From Sinorhizobium kostiense (lineage in GTDB: Bacteria > Pseudomonadota > Alphaproteobacteria > Rhizobiales > Rhizobiaceae), in contig NZ_JAGILA010000005.1 in assembly GCF_017874595.1 (NCBI RefSeq), positions 363,479 to 427,478 of the forward strand: DNA of 64,000 bases, read 5' to 3'. Position numbers and translations under genes: made by a program. Below the pieces are notes generated by a model. It ran no database searches. It was not told the origin of the DNA and saw only the letters and a program-made list of their open reading frames with translations. Positions 43,663-53,167 of the stretch are shown piece by piece. Every line of letters starts with the position of its first letter. The first letter of the stretch is position 1.

Positions 43663-44309
43663 CCGGCGACCGCGCGCTCATTCTCGACTTTGGCGGCGTG
43701 GTGACCCGCACGCTGTTTGAAACCCACGACATCACCGAACGCGCCCTCGGCTTGCCGGCGGGCTCGCTGACCTGGCGGGGGCCTTTCGACACCGCAAGCG
43801 ACCCCCTCTGGCTGGCGATGCAGAACCGCGAAATTTCCGAACGCGACTATTGGCTCGCCCGCACAGGCGAGGTCGGCCGGATGCTCGGCGAGGAATGGAC
43901 CGAGATGCAGACCTTCGTGCGCCGCGCCCGCGGCGCCGAACCGGAGCTGGTCCTCCGTCCGGAAGCCCGCGACGCGATTGTGAAGGTGAGTGCCGCCGGA
44001 TTGAAGCTTGCCATCCTGTCGAACGAACTCGACCTCTTCTACGGCGTCGAATTCCGCAAGCGCTTTCCGTTGATCGAACTCTTCGACGTCATCGTCGACG
44101 CCACCTATACGAAGATCCTGAAGCCCGACCCGCGCGCCTACGAGCTCGTTCTTTCCGAGCTCGGCCTCCCCCGCGAAGCCTGCGTCTTCGTCGATGACCA
44201 GAAGAAGAACATCGAGGGCGCCGAGGCCGTGCGCCTGCCTTTCGTACATTTCGACGTCACTCGCCCCGCCGAGGGCTATGCCCGCGCGCTTGCCATGCTT
44301 GGGCTCTGA
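43659..44309 (+). CDS. HAD-superfamily hydrolase (subfamily IA)
   Basis: This 216-residue HAD hydrolase has motif I LILDFGGVVT (nucleophile Asp10, with Gly in place of the second Asp as in YihX-like enzymes), motif II AILSNELD, motif III Lys in TKILKPDPRAYELVL, and motif IV CVFVDDQKKNIEGAE. It overlaps the Tm-1-like stop (ATGA) and lies 16 bases before the next aminotransferase. Likely a phosphatase on a small pathway metabolite; the substrate is unknown. Confidence 0.9.
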   Translation: MTGDRALILDFGGVVTRTLFETHDITERALGLPAGSLTWRGPFDTASDPLWLAMQNREISERDYWLARTGEVGRMLGEEWTEMQTFVRRARGAEPELVLRPEARDAIVKVSAAGLKLAILSNELDLFYGVEFRKRFPLIELFDVIVDATYTKILKPDPRAYELVLSELGLPREACVFVDDQKKNIEGAEAVRLPFVHFDVTRPAEGYARALAMLGL

Positions 44310-44325
44310 ACAAGAGGTAATACCG

Positions 44326-45684
44326 ATGCCTGAGACCAATTTCCTGATCGAGAACAACGCCCGCCACCTGTGGCACCCGATGGCGCATCCGGCCGAGATG
44401 CAGGCCCATCCGCCCCGCATCGTCAATGCGGCCGAAGGTGTCGAGATCGTCGACATCCACGGCAAGAAGGTGCTGGACGCGGTCGGGGGCCTGTGGAACG
44501 TCAATCTCGGCTATTCCTGCGAGCCGGTGAAAAAGGCGATCCGCGACCAGTTGGACGAGTTGCCCTATTATTCGACGTTCCGGGGCACCACCAACGCGCC
44601 GCTGATCGAGCTCTCGTACCAGCTTGCCGATTGGTTCAAGGAGGACGGCCTCACCCGCTCATTCTTCACGTCCGGCGGTTCGGACTCGGTCGAGACCTGC
44701 CTGCGCCTGGCGCGGCAATATCACAAGATCAACGGCCAGCCGGAGCGCACCAAGTTCATCGCCCTGAAAAAAGGTTATCATGGCACCCATTTCGGCGGCG
44801 CATCGGTGAACGGCAACCAGAATTTCCGCCGCAACTACGAGCCGCTGCTGCCGGGAGTGTTCCACCTGCCAGCGCCCTGGACCTACCGCAACCCGTTCGG
44901 CACTAGCGACGGCGCAGAGATTGCGGCGGCGATCGGCCGGCTCTTCGAGGAGGAGATCGCTTTCCAGGGCGCAGACACGATCGCAGCCTTGATCGTCGAA
45001 CCGGTGCTTGGCGCGGGCGGCGTTATCGTCCCGCACGCAAGCTTCCTGCCGCTGATGCGCCAGATCTGCGACCGGCACGGCATCCTGCTCATCGCCGACG
45101 AAGTCATCACCGCCTTCGGCCGCACCGGCGCCTGGACCGGATCGCGCCTCTGGGGAGTGAAGCCCGACCTCATGTCCACCGCCAAGGCGATCACCAATGG
45201 TTATTTTCCTTTCGGTGCCGTGATGGTAGCCGAAAGGATTGCCGAGGTGTTCGAAAGCAACAGGAACGGCGTCGGCACGATCGGTCATGGCTACACCTAT
45301 TCCGGCCACCCGGTCGGCGCGGCCGCGGCACTTGCAACACTGAAGGAAACGCAGCGGCTCAATGTTGCCGCCAACGCCGCCGCGCGTGGGGAGGAACTCC
45401 TTGCCGGGCTCAAGGATCTCCAGACCAAGCACGGGTTCATCGGCGACGTGCGCGGCAAGGGCCTGATGTGCGCGCTCGAATTGGTCAGCGACCGCGAGAA
45501 GAAGACCTCGCCCCCGAAAGAGGTCCTGCAGACGGTTCAGGATGCTGCCTACGAGGCTGGCGTCCTCGTCCGCACCTCGGGGCCTAACGTCATTCTGTCG
45601 CCGCCGCTCGTCATCACCGCCAAGGATGTCGCTCGCATCGTCGACGCTCTCGATGTGGCTCTCGCCGTCACTGGAGGACGATAA
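44326..45684 (+). CDS. Class III PLP aminotransferase (omega-amino acid:pyruvate type)
   Basis: This 452-residue fold-type I PLP enzyme opens with ARHLWHPMAHPAEMQAHPPR, and has SGGSDSVETCLRLARQYHK, HGTHFGGASVNGNQNFRR, the PLP Asp in LLIADEVITAFGRTG and the Schiff-base lysine in STAKAITNGYFPFGAV. This matches omega-amino acid-pyruvate and diamine aminotransferases. RBS AAGAGGTAA precedes ATG 44326. It lies 16 bases after the HAD gene and one base before the second class III gene. It could remove the amino group of an amine, giving the aldehyde for the aldehyde dehydrogenase. Confidence 0.93.
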   Translation: MPETNFLIENNARHLWHPMAHPAEMQAHPPRIVNAAEGVEIVDIHGKKVLDAVGGLWNVNLGYSCEPVKKAIRDQLDELPYYSTFRGTTNAPLIELSYQLADWFKEDGLTRSFFTSGGSDSVETCLRLARQYHKINGQPERTKFIALKKGYHGTHFGGASVNGNQNFRRNYEPLLPGVFHLPAPWTYRNPFGTSDGAEIAAAIGRLFEEEIAFQGADTIAALIVEPVLGAGGVIVPHASFLPLMRQICDRHGILLIADEVITAFGRTGAWTGSRLWGVKPDLMSTAKAITNGYFPFGAVMVAERIAEVFESNRNGVGTIGHGYTYSGHPVGAAAALATLKETQRLNVAANAAARGEELLAGLKDLQTKHGFIGDVRGKGLMCALELVSDREKKTSPPKEVLQTVQDAAYEAGVLVRTSGPNVILSPPLVITAKDVARIVDALDVALAVTGGR

Positions 45685-45685
45685 A

Positions 45686-46969
45686 ATGTCAGACAAGGCT
45701 GCTTTGCTCGCCCGCCGCGAACGCCTGCTCGGCCGCAACATGTCGCTCTTCTATCAGGATCCGGCCCACATCGTCCGCGGTGAAGGCGTCTGGCTCTGGG
45801 ATGCTGACGGAAGGCGCTATCTCGACTGCTACAACAACGTGCCGCATGTCGGCCATTGCCACCCGCGCGTGGTCGAGGCGATCGCCCGTCAGGCTTCGAC
45901 CCTCAACACGCACACCCGCTACCTGCACGAGGGCATCCTCGATTACGTTGAGCGCCTCACGGGAACATTCGATCACCCGCTCAATGCCGCAATCCTGACC
46001 TGCACCGGCAGCGAGGCGAACGACATCGCACTGCGCATGGCTCAGGCGGTGACCGGCAAAACGGGGGTGATCGCCACCAACCACACCTATCACGGCAATA
46101 CGGCCGCGGTCTCGCAGCTCTCCACCCGCATGCCGCCGGTGGGCGGCTATGGCGGTCATGTGCGGCATGTGCCGGCGCCGGACAGCTACCGGCCGCTCGG
46201 CGGCGAGCCCGGGGCGGCCTTCGCGTCCGCCTTCGCCGCGGAGGTGGAGAAGGCGATCGCCTCGCTCGAGGATAGCCCGCACGGCTTTTCCGCCCTGATC
46301 ATCGATCCCTTCTTCGCCAATGAGGGTTTTCCCGAGCTGCCGGCCGGCTTCCTCGACCAGGCCGTCGACGCCGTGCGCAAGGCCGGCGGCCTCGTCATCG
46401 CCGACGAGGTACAGCCGGGCTTCGGCCGCACCGGCACGCATATGTGGGGCCATCAGCGCGCCGGCATCATTCCGGAGATCGTGACGCTCGGCAAGCCGAT
46501 GGCGAACGGCCATCCGGTCGGCGGCGTCGTGGCGAACATCGATACGCTGAACGCCTTCCGCAAGGTTTTCCGTTACTTCAACACCTTCGGCGGCAATCCG
46601 GTCTCCTGCGCCGCGGCGATGGCCGTTCTCGATATAATCGAAGGGGAGAACCTAATCGAAAACGCCCGGCGGGTCGGCGAATACACGCGGACCGCATTCA
46701 AGGCGCTCGCGGAAAAACATTCGATCATCGGCGACGTGCGCGGCAGCGGTCTCTTTATGGGTACCGAGTTTGTTCTCGACAGGGCGACCAAAAAGCCGGC
46801 TCCGGAACTCGCGACGAGGATCATCAACGCGATGCGCGAACGAGGCGTGCTGATGGGCAAGATCGGCGTGCACGAGTGCAGCACCAAGATCCGCCCGCCA
46901 ATGCCGTTTTCGAAGGAGAATGCCGACCTGATGCTGTCGATCTTCGACGACGTCTTGTCCAGCCTGTGA
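45686..46969 (+). CDS. Class III PLP enzyme, possible phospho-lyase (AGXT2L-like)
   Basis: A protein of 427 residues. After an N-terminal RRERLLGRNMSLFYQDP it reads GEGVWLWDADGRRYLDCYNN followed by VPHVGHCHPRVVEAI, the signature start of the AGXT2L/ETNPPL group, whose members act as ethanolamine-phosphate or 5-phosphohydroxylysine phospho-lyases rather than aminotransferases. Other landmarks are CTGSEANDIALRMAQ, LVIADEVQPGFGRTG and the PLP lysine in TLGKPMANGHPVGG. It is followed after eight bases by an APH-type kinase, which fits a kinase/phospho-lyase pair. A plain aminotransferase cannot be excluded. Confidence 0.88.
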   Translation: MSDKAALLARRERLLGRNMSLFYQDPAHIVRGEGVWLWDADGRRYLDCYNNVPHVGHCHPRVVEAIARQASTLNTHTRYLHEGILDYVERLTGTFDHPLNAAILTCTGSEANDIALRMAQAVTGKTGVIATNHTYHGNTAAVSQLSTRMPPVGGYGGHVRHVPAPDSYRPLGGEPGAAFASAFAAEVEKAIASLEDSPHGFSALIIDPFFANEGFPELPAGFLDQAVDAVRKAGGLVIADEVQPGFGRTGTHMWGHQRAGIIPEIVTLGKPMANGHPVGGVVANIDTLNAFRKVFRYFNTFGGNPVSCAAAMAVLDIIEGENLIENARRVGEYTRTAFKALAEKHSIIGDVRGSGLFMGTEFVLDRATKKPAPELATRIINAMRERGVLMGKIGVHECSTKIRPPMPFSKENADLMLSIFDDVLSSL

Positions 46970-46977
46970 GCGTCGCG

Positions 46978-47985
46978 ATGGATCAGGATAGAACCGAATT
47001 GCCGTTGACCGTGTTGGTCGGGCGAGCGCGGGAGGCGCTTTTGCATTGGGGCCTGGCTGATCAGACCCCGGAGCTGCTGAAACTCCGCGAAAACGCGGTA
47101 TTCCGGATCCGCTTGGACAATGGTGCGCCCGCCGCCCTCCGGCTGCATCGCCCCGGCTACCGCGACGACAGGGCTCTTACTTCCGAATTGCAATGGATGG
47201 CGGCGCTGAAGGCCGGCGGGCTCCATGTTCCGGCACCGATCCCGACGCTAGACGGCCGCAATCTCGTGACCTTGCCGGCCACTCCTGCCTCTGCGAGCCA
47301 GCATGCCGACATCGTGAGCTGGATGCACGGTGAAGAGCTCGGCCGCTCCGGCACACCGCTCCGCCAGCTGCCGGAACGGCTTACGGAAATCTTCGGACAG
47401 CTCGGCCAGGCAATGGCAGAACTGCACAACATCTCCGACCGGTGGACGCCGCCGGCAACCTTCGTCCGTCCGGCATGGGACTTCGACGGACTGCTCGGGG
47501 AAAACGCGTTGTGGGGCCGCTTCTGGGATTGTCCGGGACTGGTGCCGGAAACCGCAAGGCAGCTCGCGGCGCTGCAGCCGCTCCTCGCAGAGCGCTTGAG
47601 AACGGCCGAGCGCCTCGGGCTCGACTACGGTCTCATCCATGCGGATCTGGTGCGCGAGAACATACTTGTCGGAGCTGATCACGTCGAACTCATCGATTTC
47701 GATGATGCCGGTTACGGCTGGCGCATGTTCGACATCGCGACGACGCTCCTCAGGAACCGCGGCGAGGCGCATTTCGACTTGATCCAGGCGGCCCTCATTG
47801 CCGGGTACCGTGAGCGGCGACCGCTGCCCGCTGCAGCGCTCGAAACAATGCCGCTCTTCCTGCTGCTGCGGAGCCTCACCTATATCGGCTGGATCGTCAG
47901 CCGACCGGCCACGCCTGATGCGCAAGAACGGCTGGCGCGATACGTAACGGAATCGCTGGAACTCGCCGAGCCGCTATTTGGATAG
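46978..47985 (+). CDS. APH-family kinase (hydroxylysine-kinase-like)
   Basis: This 335-residue protein has the aminoglycoside phosphotransferase/choline-kinase fold. It has RENAVFRIRLDNGAPAALRL (nucleotide loop and Lys/Arg), the catalytic Brenner loop LIHADLVRENIL and the metal site ELIDFDDAGYGW. Together with the AGXT2L-like gene before it, it resembles the kinase that phosphorylates 5-hydroxylysine or another amino alcohol before beta-elimination. A longer open frame upstream overlaps the aminotransferase and is not real. ATG 46978 is eight bases from the previous stop. Last gene of the IclR operon, just before hpaA on the opposite strand. Confidence 0.88.
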   Translation: MDQDRTELPLTVLVGRAREALLHWGLADQTPELLKLRENAVFRIRLDNGAPAALRLHRPGYRDDRALTSELQWMAALKAGGLHVPAPIPTLDGRNLVTLPATPASASQHADIVSWMHGEELGRSGTPLRQLPERLTEIFGQLGQAMAELHNISDRWTPPATFVRPAWDFDGLLGENALWGRFWDCPGLVPETARQLAALQPLLAERLRTAERLGLDYGLIHADLVRENILVGADHVELIDFDDAGYGWRMFDIATTLLRNRGEAHFDLIQAALIAGYRERRPLPAAALETMPLFLLLRSLTYIGWIVSRPATPDAQERLARYVTESLELAEPLFG

Positions 47986-48019
47986 AGCCTGGCCGGAGCC
48001 GGGGCCGCGCCATCGAGCA

Positions 48020-48892
48020 TCAGCGATTGGCCTCGAGCTGCCGGCGGCGCCAGGCAGCCGGCGCCTCGCCCGCCCGTCTGCGGAAGAAGCGCGAGAAATA
48101 CGCGGGATCGTCGAAGCCGATCTCGCGGCCGATGTCTTCGACCGGGCGGATGGTGAACTTCAACAACCGCTTGGCTTCAAGGAGCCGCCGCTCGAGCAGC
48201 ATCTCCTTGACGCTTTGCCCGAAGACCTCGCGGGCCGCCTTGTCGAGGAGGTGCGGGGTCGTCGCCAGCAGGTCCACATAGCGTCGGACGGGCCAATCCT
48301 CCTTGTAATGGCGATCGATGGCGCCGCGGAGCGCCATGCCGAGCGAGACCGCCGGTGACGCGTCCGGGCCGCTGGTCCCGCCAAGGCGCGCCATTAGCGA
48401 AAGCACCACGGATACCAATCCCACGAGCACCTTTTCGCTGGCACTCGCGCCGGTACGGTACTCCTCGGCAATCATCGCCAGAAGCGAGCCGATCTTCGCC
48501 CAGTTGGCGTCGGGCTTCTCGCCGGTAAGCAGAACAGGCCCGTCGAGACCCAGGTCCACCTGCTCCGCCATCGCCCTCAGGAGGTCGTCCGATATCGAAA
48601 CGACAATGGCGTCTGACTGCTCGCCGACATCGAAGCCATGCACCACGTTGCTTGGCACAAAGCTGATGGCCGGAGCCGAAAAATTGCAAGTCTCGTCCTC
48701 TATCCGATAGGTGCCTCCCCCCTGGAACCAGTAGGTTATCTGTCCCATCAGCGGGTGCTGATGCGGCGCAACATGCCCCAAATGGACGCTTTTGCGCTCC
48801 ATTACCGTCTCAACATGGAGAAAGCCGACGTCGAGTTCACGGGTTGGTTCGCCGTAGACGAAGAAGGATGGAACATCATTTCTCGTGATCAT
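48020..48892 (-). CDS. hpaA: AraC-family activator HpaA
   Basis: A 290-residue protein from ATG 48892 (the frame to 48964 runs into the hpaB promoter). The N-terminal cupin has HPLMGQITYWFQGGGTYRIE (cf. effector pocket) and the C-terminal AraC domain has LLATTPHLLDKAAREVFGQS and EIGFDDPAYFSRFFRRRAG. It matches HpaA, which activates the 4-hydroxyphenylacetate hydroxylase genes, and it is divergent from hpaB with a 94-base space between. Confidence 0.93.
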   Translation of the reverse strand: MITRNDVPSFFVYGEPTRELDVGFLHVETVMERKSVHLGHVAPHQHPLMGQITYWFQGGGTYRIEDETCNFSAPAISFVPSNVVHGFDVGEQSDAIVVSISDDLLRAMAEQVDLGLDGPVLLTGEKPDANWAKIGSLLAMIAEEYRTGASASEKVLVGLVSVVLSLMARLGGTSGPDASPAVSLGMALRGAIDRHYKEDWPVRRYVDLLATTPHLLDKAAREVFGQSVKEMLLERRLLEAKRLLKFTIRPVEDIGREIGFDDPAYFSRFFRRRAGEAPAAWRRRQLEANR

Positions 48893-48986
48893 TCCGGAAA
48901 AAGTACCAGCGAATTGCCTCCTTTGTCCATGGTCTGCCGCACCCTCCCGTTTTAGCTTTGTCAATGTTTCAAGGGAGGCAACTGAG

Positions 48987-50549
48987 ATGCGAGCTGAAGA
49001 TTACCGTGCCGACAGGACCCGTCCGTTTACCGGCGCTGAATATCTGGCGAGCCTGCGAGACGGGCGTGAGGTCTACATCAACGGCGAGCGCATTGCCGAC
49101 GTCACCGTTCATCCGTCGATGCGCAATTCGGCTCGATCGATCGCGCGGATGTATGACGCGCTGCATGACGAGAAAACGAAGGAGCGCCTGACGTCTTCGA
49201 CGGATACTGGATCGGGCGGCTACACCCACAAATATTTCCGCGTGGCGAAGTCCTCCGCCGACCTCATCGCGCAGCAGGGCGCGATCGCCGACTGGGCGCG
49301 CATGTCCTACGGCTGGATGGGCCGCACCGCCGACTACAAGGCGGCGCTGATGAACACGCTTGGGGCAAACGCCGACTGGTATGGCCCTTTTAAGGAGAAC
49401 GCGCTCGCCTGGCACAAGCGGGCACAGGAGTCCGTCCTCTTCATGAACCACGCGATCGTCAATCCGCCGATCGACCGCCACAAGCCCGCCGACGCGGTGA
49501 AGGACGTCTTCGTCCACATCACCAAGGAAACGGACGCCGGCATCTATGTCTCGGGGGCGAAGGTCGTCGCCACCTCCTCGGCGCTGACGCACTATAACTT
49601 CCTTGCCCAGAGCTCGGCGACGGTCACCGAGGACCCCTCGCTCTCGGTGATGTTCATCGTCCCGATGAACGCGCCGGGCATCAAGATGTTCTGCCGCGTC
49701 TCCTACGAGCAGACCGCCAATTCCGAGGGCCATCCCTTTGATTACCCGCTCTCCTCGCGCTTCGACGAGAACGATGCGATCCTGGTCCTCGACAACGTCT
49801 TCGTACCCTGGGAAGACGTGCTGGTGCTGCGAGACGCCGCAAAGATCCTCTCCTTCCATCCCGCGTCGGGCTTCATGCACGGCTACTGCTTCCAGGGCTG
49901 CACGCGACTGGCGGTAAAGATGGACTTTCTCGCCGGGCTGCTCGCCAAGGCATTGCGCGCCACCGGCGGCGACGCCTTTCGCGGCAACCAGGCGATGCTC
50001 GGCGAGGTGATCGCCATTCGCCACCAATTCTGGTCCTTCTCCAATGCGATGGCCTATAACCCGATCCCGTGGGCCAGCGGCGCCGTGCTGCCAAACCTGG
50101 AAGCGGCGCTTTGCTACCGCACCTTCATGTCGGAAGCCTATCCCAAGGTCATCGACATCGTCCGCCGCACGGTTGCATCGGGCCTCATTTACCTGCCCTC
50201 GTCGACCAAGGACTTCCGAAATCCGGATATCGACCGCTATCTCGCACAATATGTCCGGGGCTCTAACGACATGGGCCATATCGAGCGCATCAAGATCATG
50301 AAGCTGCTGTGGGATGCGACCGGCACCGAATTCGGGGGCCGCCATGCGCTCTACGAACTGAATTACGCCGGCGCGCCGGAAGAGGTTCGTCTGCAGGTGC
50401 TGAAGGGCGCCGAGCGCGGCGGAAGGCTCAGGGAGATGGAAGCGCTCGTCGATCAGTGCATGGCCGACTACGACGAGAACGGCTGGACCGGCGACGCTTG
50501 GCTGCCGCCGCTCGGCGACGCGTCGCCTGTTCGCGACGCAGCCGAATGA
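48987..50549 (+). CDS. hpaB: 4-Hydroxyphenylacetate 3-monooxygenase, oxygenase subunit
   Basis: This 520-residue FADH2-using monooxygenase hydroxylates 4-hydroxyphenylacetate to homoprotocatechuate (3,4-dihydroxyphenylacetate). It starts MRAEDYRADRTRPFTGAEYL, carries the family fold with the DENDAILVLDNVFVPWEDVL region and R/N/D-rich FAD contacts, and has the family's usual length. ATG 48987 follows AAGGGAGGCAACTGAG. hpaC, the reductase that supplies FADH2, starts ten bases downstream. It could also act on related phenols. Confidence 0.95.
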   Translation: MRAEDYRADRTRPFTGAEYLASLRDGREVYINGERIADVTVHPSMRNSARSIARMYDALHDEKTKERLTSSTDTGSGGYTHKYFRVAKSSADLIAQQGAIADWARMSYGWMGRTADYKAALMNTLGANADWYGPFKENALAWHKRAQESVLFMNHAIVNPPIDRHKPADAVKDVFVHITKETDAGIYVSGAKVVATSSALTHYNFLAQSSATVTEDPSLSVMFIVPMNAPGIKMFCRVSYEQTANSEGHPFDYPLSSRFDENDAILVLDNVFVPWEDVLVLRDAAKILSFHPASGFMHGYCFQGCTRLAVKMDFLAGLLAKALRATGGDAFRGNQAMLGEVIAIRHQFWSFSNAMAYNPIPWASGAVLPNLEAALCYRTFMSEAYPKVIDIVRRTVASGLIYLPSSTKDFRNPDIDRYLAQYVRGSNDMGHIERIKIMKLLWDATGTEFGGRHALYELNYAGAPEEVRLQVLKGAERGGRLREMEALVDQCMADYDENGWTGDAWLPPLGDASPVRDAAE

Positions 50550-50559
50550 GGGCCTCGTC

Positions 50560-51072
50560 ATGGAAACCGCCGTCTCCAAGACCGAATTCCGCAACGCTAT
50601 GGCGCGGGTCTGCGCCCCCGTCAACGTCATCACCACGAACGGACCCGCCGGGCGCGGCGGGTTCACCGCCACCGCGATGTGTTCCGTCACCGATGAGCCG
50701 CCAACGCTGCTCGTCTGCATGAACAGCCGCTCAGCACAGACCGGGCTCTTCATTGAGAACCGCCGTTTCTGCGTCAACGTGCTGACCGGTGAGCACAAGG
50801 GCCTGGCGAGCTCCTTCGCCGGCCAGCAGGCCGACATGGACGCCCGGTATGCGGCAGCCGAATGGATCAATCTCAAGTCCGGCAATCAGGCGCTCGCCGA
50901 CGCGATCGTTTCTTTCGACTGCCGCCTGGTCGAGGCGCGCCTCGTCGGCACCCACAATATTTTCATCGGCGAGGTGGCGGAGATCCGGACGCGTAAGGAC
51001 GGGCACGCGCTGCTCTATTTCGATCGCAATTATGTCCACGTGCCGACAATGGCCGGCAGCTTCGGCGGCTGA
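50560..51072 (+). CDS. hpaC: Flavin reductase HpaC
   Basis: This 170-residue short-chain flavin reductase uses NADH to reduce FAD for HpaB. Landmarks: MARVCAPVNVITTNGPAGRG, FTATAMCSVTDEPPTLLVCM with its small-residue loop, FCVNVLTGEHKGLASSFAGQ and VEIRTRKDGHALLYF-like EIRTRKDGHALLYFDRNYVH. It starts ten bases after hpaB. A promoter/operator region for the meta-cleavage genes follows. Confidence 0.95.
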   Translation: METAVSKTEFRNAMARVCAPVNVITTNGPAGRGGFTATAMCSVTDEPPTLLVCMNSRSAQTGLFIENRRFCVNVLTGEHKGLASSFAGQQADMDARYAAAEWINLKSGNQALADAIVSFDCRLVEARLVGTHNIFIGEVAEIRTRKDGHALLYFDRNYVHVPTMAGSFGG

Positions 51073-51109
51073 CGTCACCCCCCAATGGGCAGCCCCTGTG
51101 AAAAAAAAC

Positions 51110-51140
51110 TTGACACTCGCCCGTTTATTTAACACGTTAA
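51110..51140 (+). promoter_or_regulatory. Promoter of hpaF-E-D operon with HpaR-like operator
   Basis: TTGACA at 51110-51115 is a good -35 box. The likely -10 lies about 17 bases downstream and overlaps TTAACACGTTAA (51129-51140). The near-identical TTAACACGGTAA precedes hpaR at 58707-58718, suggesting both are MarR-type operators. Confidence 0.55.
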
Positions 51141-51167
51141 CTAAATAGGCGGCGAGTGGGAGGACAC

Positions 51168-51554
51168 ATGCCACATCTCACGGTGGAATATTCGGCCAAT
51201 CTCGACGGCCGTGCGGACATGGAACGGCTTTGCGAGCAACTCTTGAGCGCGGTGATCGGTACGGGGCTCTTCGAGGTGGGCGCCGTTCGGGTGCGTGCTC
51301 TCAGGGCCGATCATTTCGCCGTTGCTGATCAACTCCCGGAAAACGCCTTCGTCGATCTGAATTTCCGCATCGGCAGGGGTCGTAGCGCCGAAGAGAAAAG
51401 GCGTGCCGGCGAGGCGATTTTCGCGGCTGCATCCGAGGTGCTCACGAACCTTTTCCAAACGCCGCATTTCGCCCTCTCGCTGGAGATCCGCGAGATCGAC
51501 GCGGACTTCAGCTGGAAGAAGAACGCCATCCACCCGCGACTTCGCGGCCAATAG
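51168..51554 (+). CDS. hpaF: 5-Carboxymethyl-2-hydroxymuconate isomerase HpaF
   Basis: This 128-residue CHMI has the expected small size. After loss of the start Met, Pro is N-terminal (MPHLTVEYSANL), the catalytic base of this tautomerase-fold family. Other conserved parts are FEVGAVRVRALRADHFAVAD and FFQTPHFALSLEIREID-like LFQTPHFALSLEIREI. It follows the operator region and starts a run hpaF-hpaE-hpaD. The gap of 40 bases to hpaE is non-coding. Confidence 0.93.
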   Translation: MPHLTVEYSANLDGRADMERLCEQLLSAVIGTGLFEVGAVRVRALRADHFAVADQLPENAFVDLNFRIGRGRSAEEKRRAGEAIFAAASEVLTNLFQTPHFALSLEIREIDADFSWKKNAIHPRLRGQ

Positions 51555-51594
51555 TCAGCCCGCAGCGCACATGCTTAGGACCAAGGATCAGATC

Positions 51595-53112
51595 ATGTCG
51601 AAATTGCAGGAGAACATAGCAAAGGCGGAGGATTACCTTGCCCGGTTCAAGAAGCACGGCGTGTTAAATCGAATCGGCGGCGAGGATACCGCGGCTGCCG
51701 ATGGTGCGGTCTTCGAGACGATCTCACCCATTGATCTGAGGCCGATCGCGAGTGTTGCCCGAGGCAAGGCCGAGGACGTCGATCGGGCAGCCCGGGCAGC
51801 CAAGGCCGCCTTCGCCGACTGGGCAGCAATGCCCGGCGAAAGCCGCAAGAAGCTCCTGCACAGCATCGCCGACGCGATCGTCGCCCGCGCCGAGGAGATC
51901 GCTTTCGTCGAGTGCATGGACACCGGACAGTCGCTGAAGTTCATGTCGAAGGCGGCGTTGCGCGGCGCGGAGAACTTCCGCTTCTTCGCTGACCGTGCCA
52001 CGGAGGCGCGCGACGGCAAGTCTCTGCGGGCCGATGGCCAGGTGAACCTCACGACACGCGTGCCGATCGGGCCCGTGGGCATCATAACGCCCTGGAACAC
52101 ACCTTTCATGCTGTCGACCTGGAAGATCGCCCCGGCGCTCGCCGCCGGTTGCACCATCGTCCACAAGCCGGCGGAATTCTCGCCGCTAACGGCGCGGCTG
52201 CTCGTCGAGATCGCAGAGGAGGCAGGACTCCCGAAAGGCGTTTGGAACCTCGTCAACGGCTTCGGCGAGGATGCCGGCAAGGCACTCACCGAACATCTCC
52301 TTATCAAGGCGATCGGCTTCGTCGGCGAAAGCCGCACCGGCTCGATGATCATGCGCCAGGGTGCCGAGACGCTGAAGCGCGTGCATTTCGAACTCGGCGG
52401 CAAGAACCCCGTGATCGTCTTCGCCGACGCCGATCTCGAGCGTGCCGCCGATGCCGCCGTCTTCATGATCTATTCGCTGAACGGCGAACGCTGCACCTCG
52501 TCATCGCGCCTGCTGGTGGAGGAAAGCATTTATGAGGATTTCACCGCGCTGGTCGCCGAAAAGGCGAAGCGCATCAATGTCGGCCATCCGCTTGATCCTG
52601 AGACGGTCGTTGGCCCGCTCATCCATCCGGTGCATGAGAAGAAGGTGCTGGAGTACATCACGATTGGCCGCTCGGAGGGCGCCAACGTGGCCGCGGGCGG
52701 TGCGAAGTTCGACGGGCCGGGTGGCGGCTGCTACGTCTCGCCGACGCTGTTCACCGGCGCCAACAACCGGATGCGGATTGCCCAGGAAGAGATCTTCGGG
52801 CCGGTGCTCACCGCAATTCCCTTCAAGGACGAAGATGAGGGACTGGCGCTCGCCAATGATGTTCAATACGGCCTGACGGGCTATCTCTGGACCTCTGACG
52901 TTACCCGTGCGTTCCGTTTCACCGATCACCTGGAAGCCGGCATGATCTGGGTGAATTCGGAAAACGTACGCCACCTGCCGACACCCTTTGGTGGGGTCAA
53001 GAACTCCGGCATTGGCCGCGACGGGGGAGACTGGTCTTTCGACTTCTACATGGAGACGAAGAACATCGCCTTCGCGACCAAGCCGCACGCCATCCAGAAA
53101 CTGGGCGGCTGA
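51595..53112 (+). CDS. hpaE: 5-Carboxymethyl-2-hydroxymuconate semialdehyde dehydrogenase HpaE
   Basis: A 505-residue aldehyde dehydrogenase from ATG 51595. It oxidises the ring-cleavage semialdehyde with NAD. It shows VGIITPWNTPFMLSTWKIAP, the catalytic Glu in HFELGGKNPVIVFADADLER, and catalytic Cys in NGERCTSSSRLLVEES. A longer reading frame begins in hpaF and is spurious; ATG 51571 is a weaker alternative. Located between the isomerase and the dioxygenase as in other hpa operons. Confidence 0.95.
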   Translation: MSKLQENIAKAEDYLARFKKHGVLNRIGGEDTAAADGAVFETISPIDLRPIASVARGKAEDVDRAARAAKAAFADWAAMPGESRKKLLHSIADAIVARAEEIAFVECMDTGQSLKFMSKAALRGAENFRFFADRATEARDGKSLRADGQVNLTTRVPIGPVGIITPWNTPFMLSTWKIAPALAAGCTIVHKPAEFSPLTARLLVEIAEEAGLPKGVWNLVNGFGEDAGKALTEHLLIKAIGFVGESRTGSMIMRQGAETLKRVHFELGGKNPVIVFADADLERAADAAVFMIYSLNGERCTSSSRLLVEESIYEDFTALVAEKAKRINVGHPLDPETVVGPLIHPVHEKKVLEYITIGRSEGANVAAGGAKFDGPGGGCYVSPTLFTGANNRMRIAQEEIFGPVLTAIPFKDEDEGLALANDVQYGLTGYLWTSDVTRAFRFTDHLEAGMIWVNSENVRHLPTPFGGVKNSGIGRDGGDWSFDFYMETKNIAFATKPHAIQKLGG

Positions 53113-53167
53113 TTTCAAAACAGTTTTGAATTTGCCCGCCGAGAAGGGCGGACCGGAGGAGAACCCG

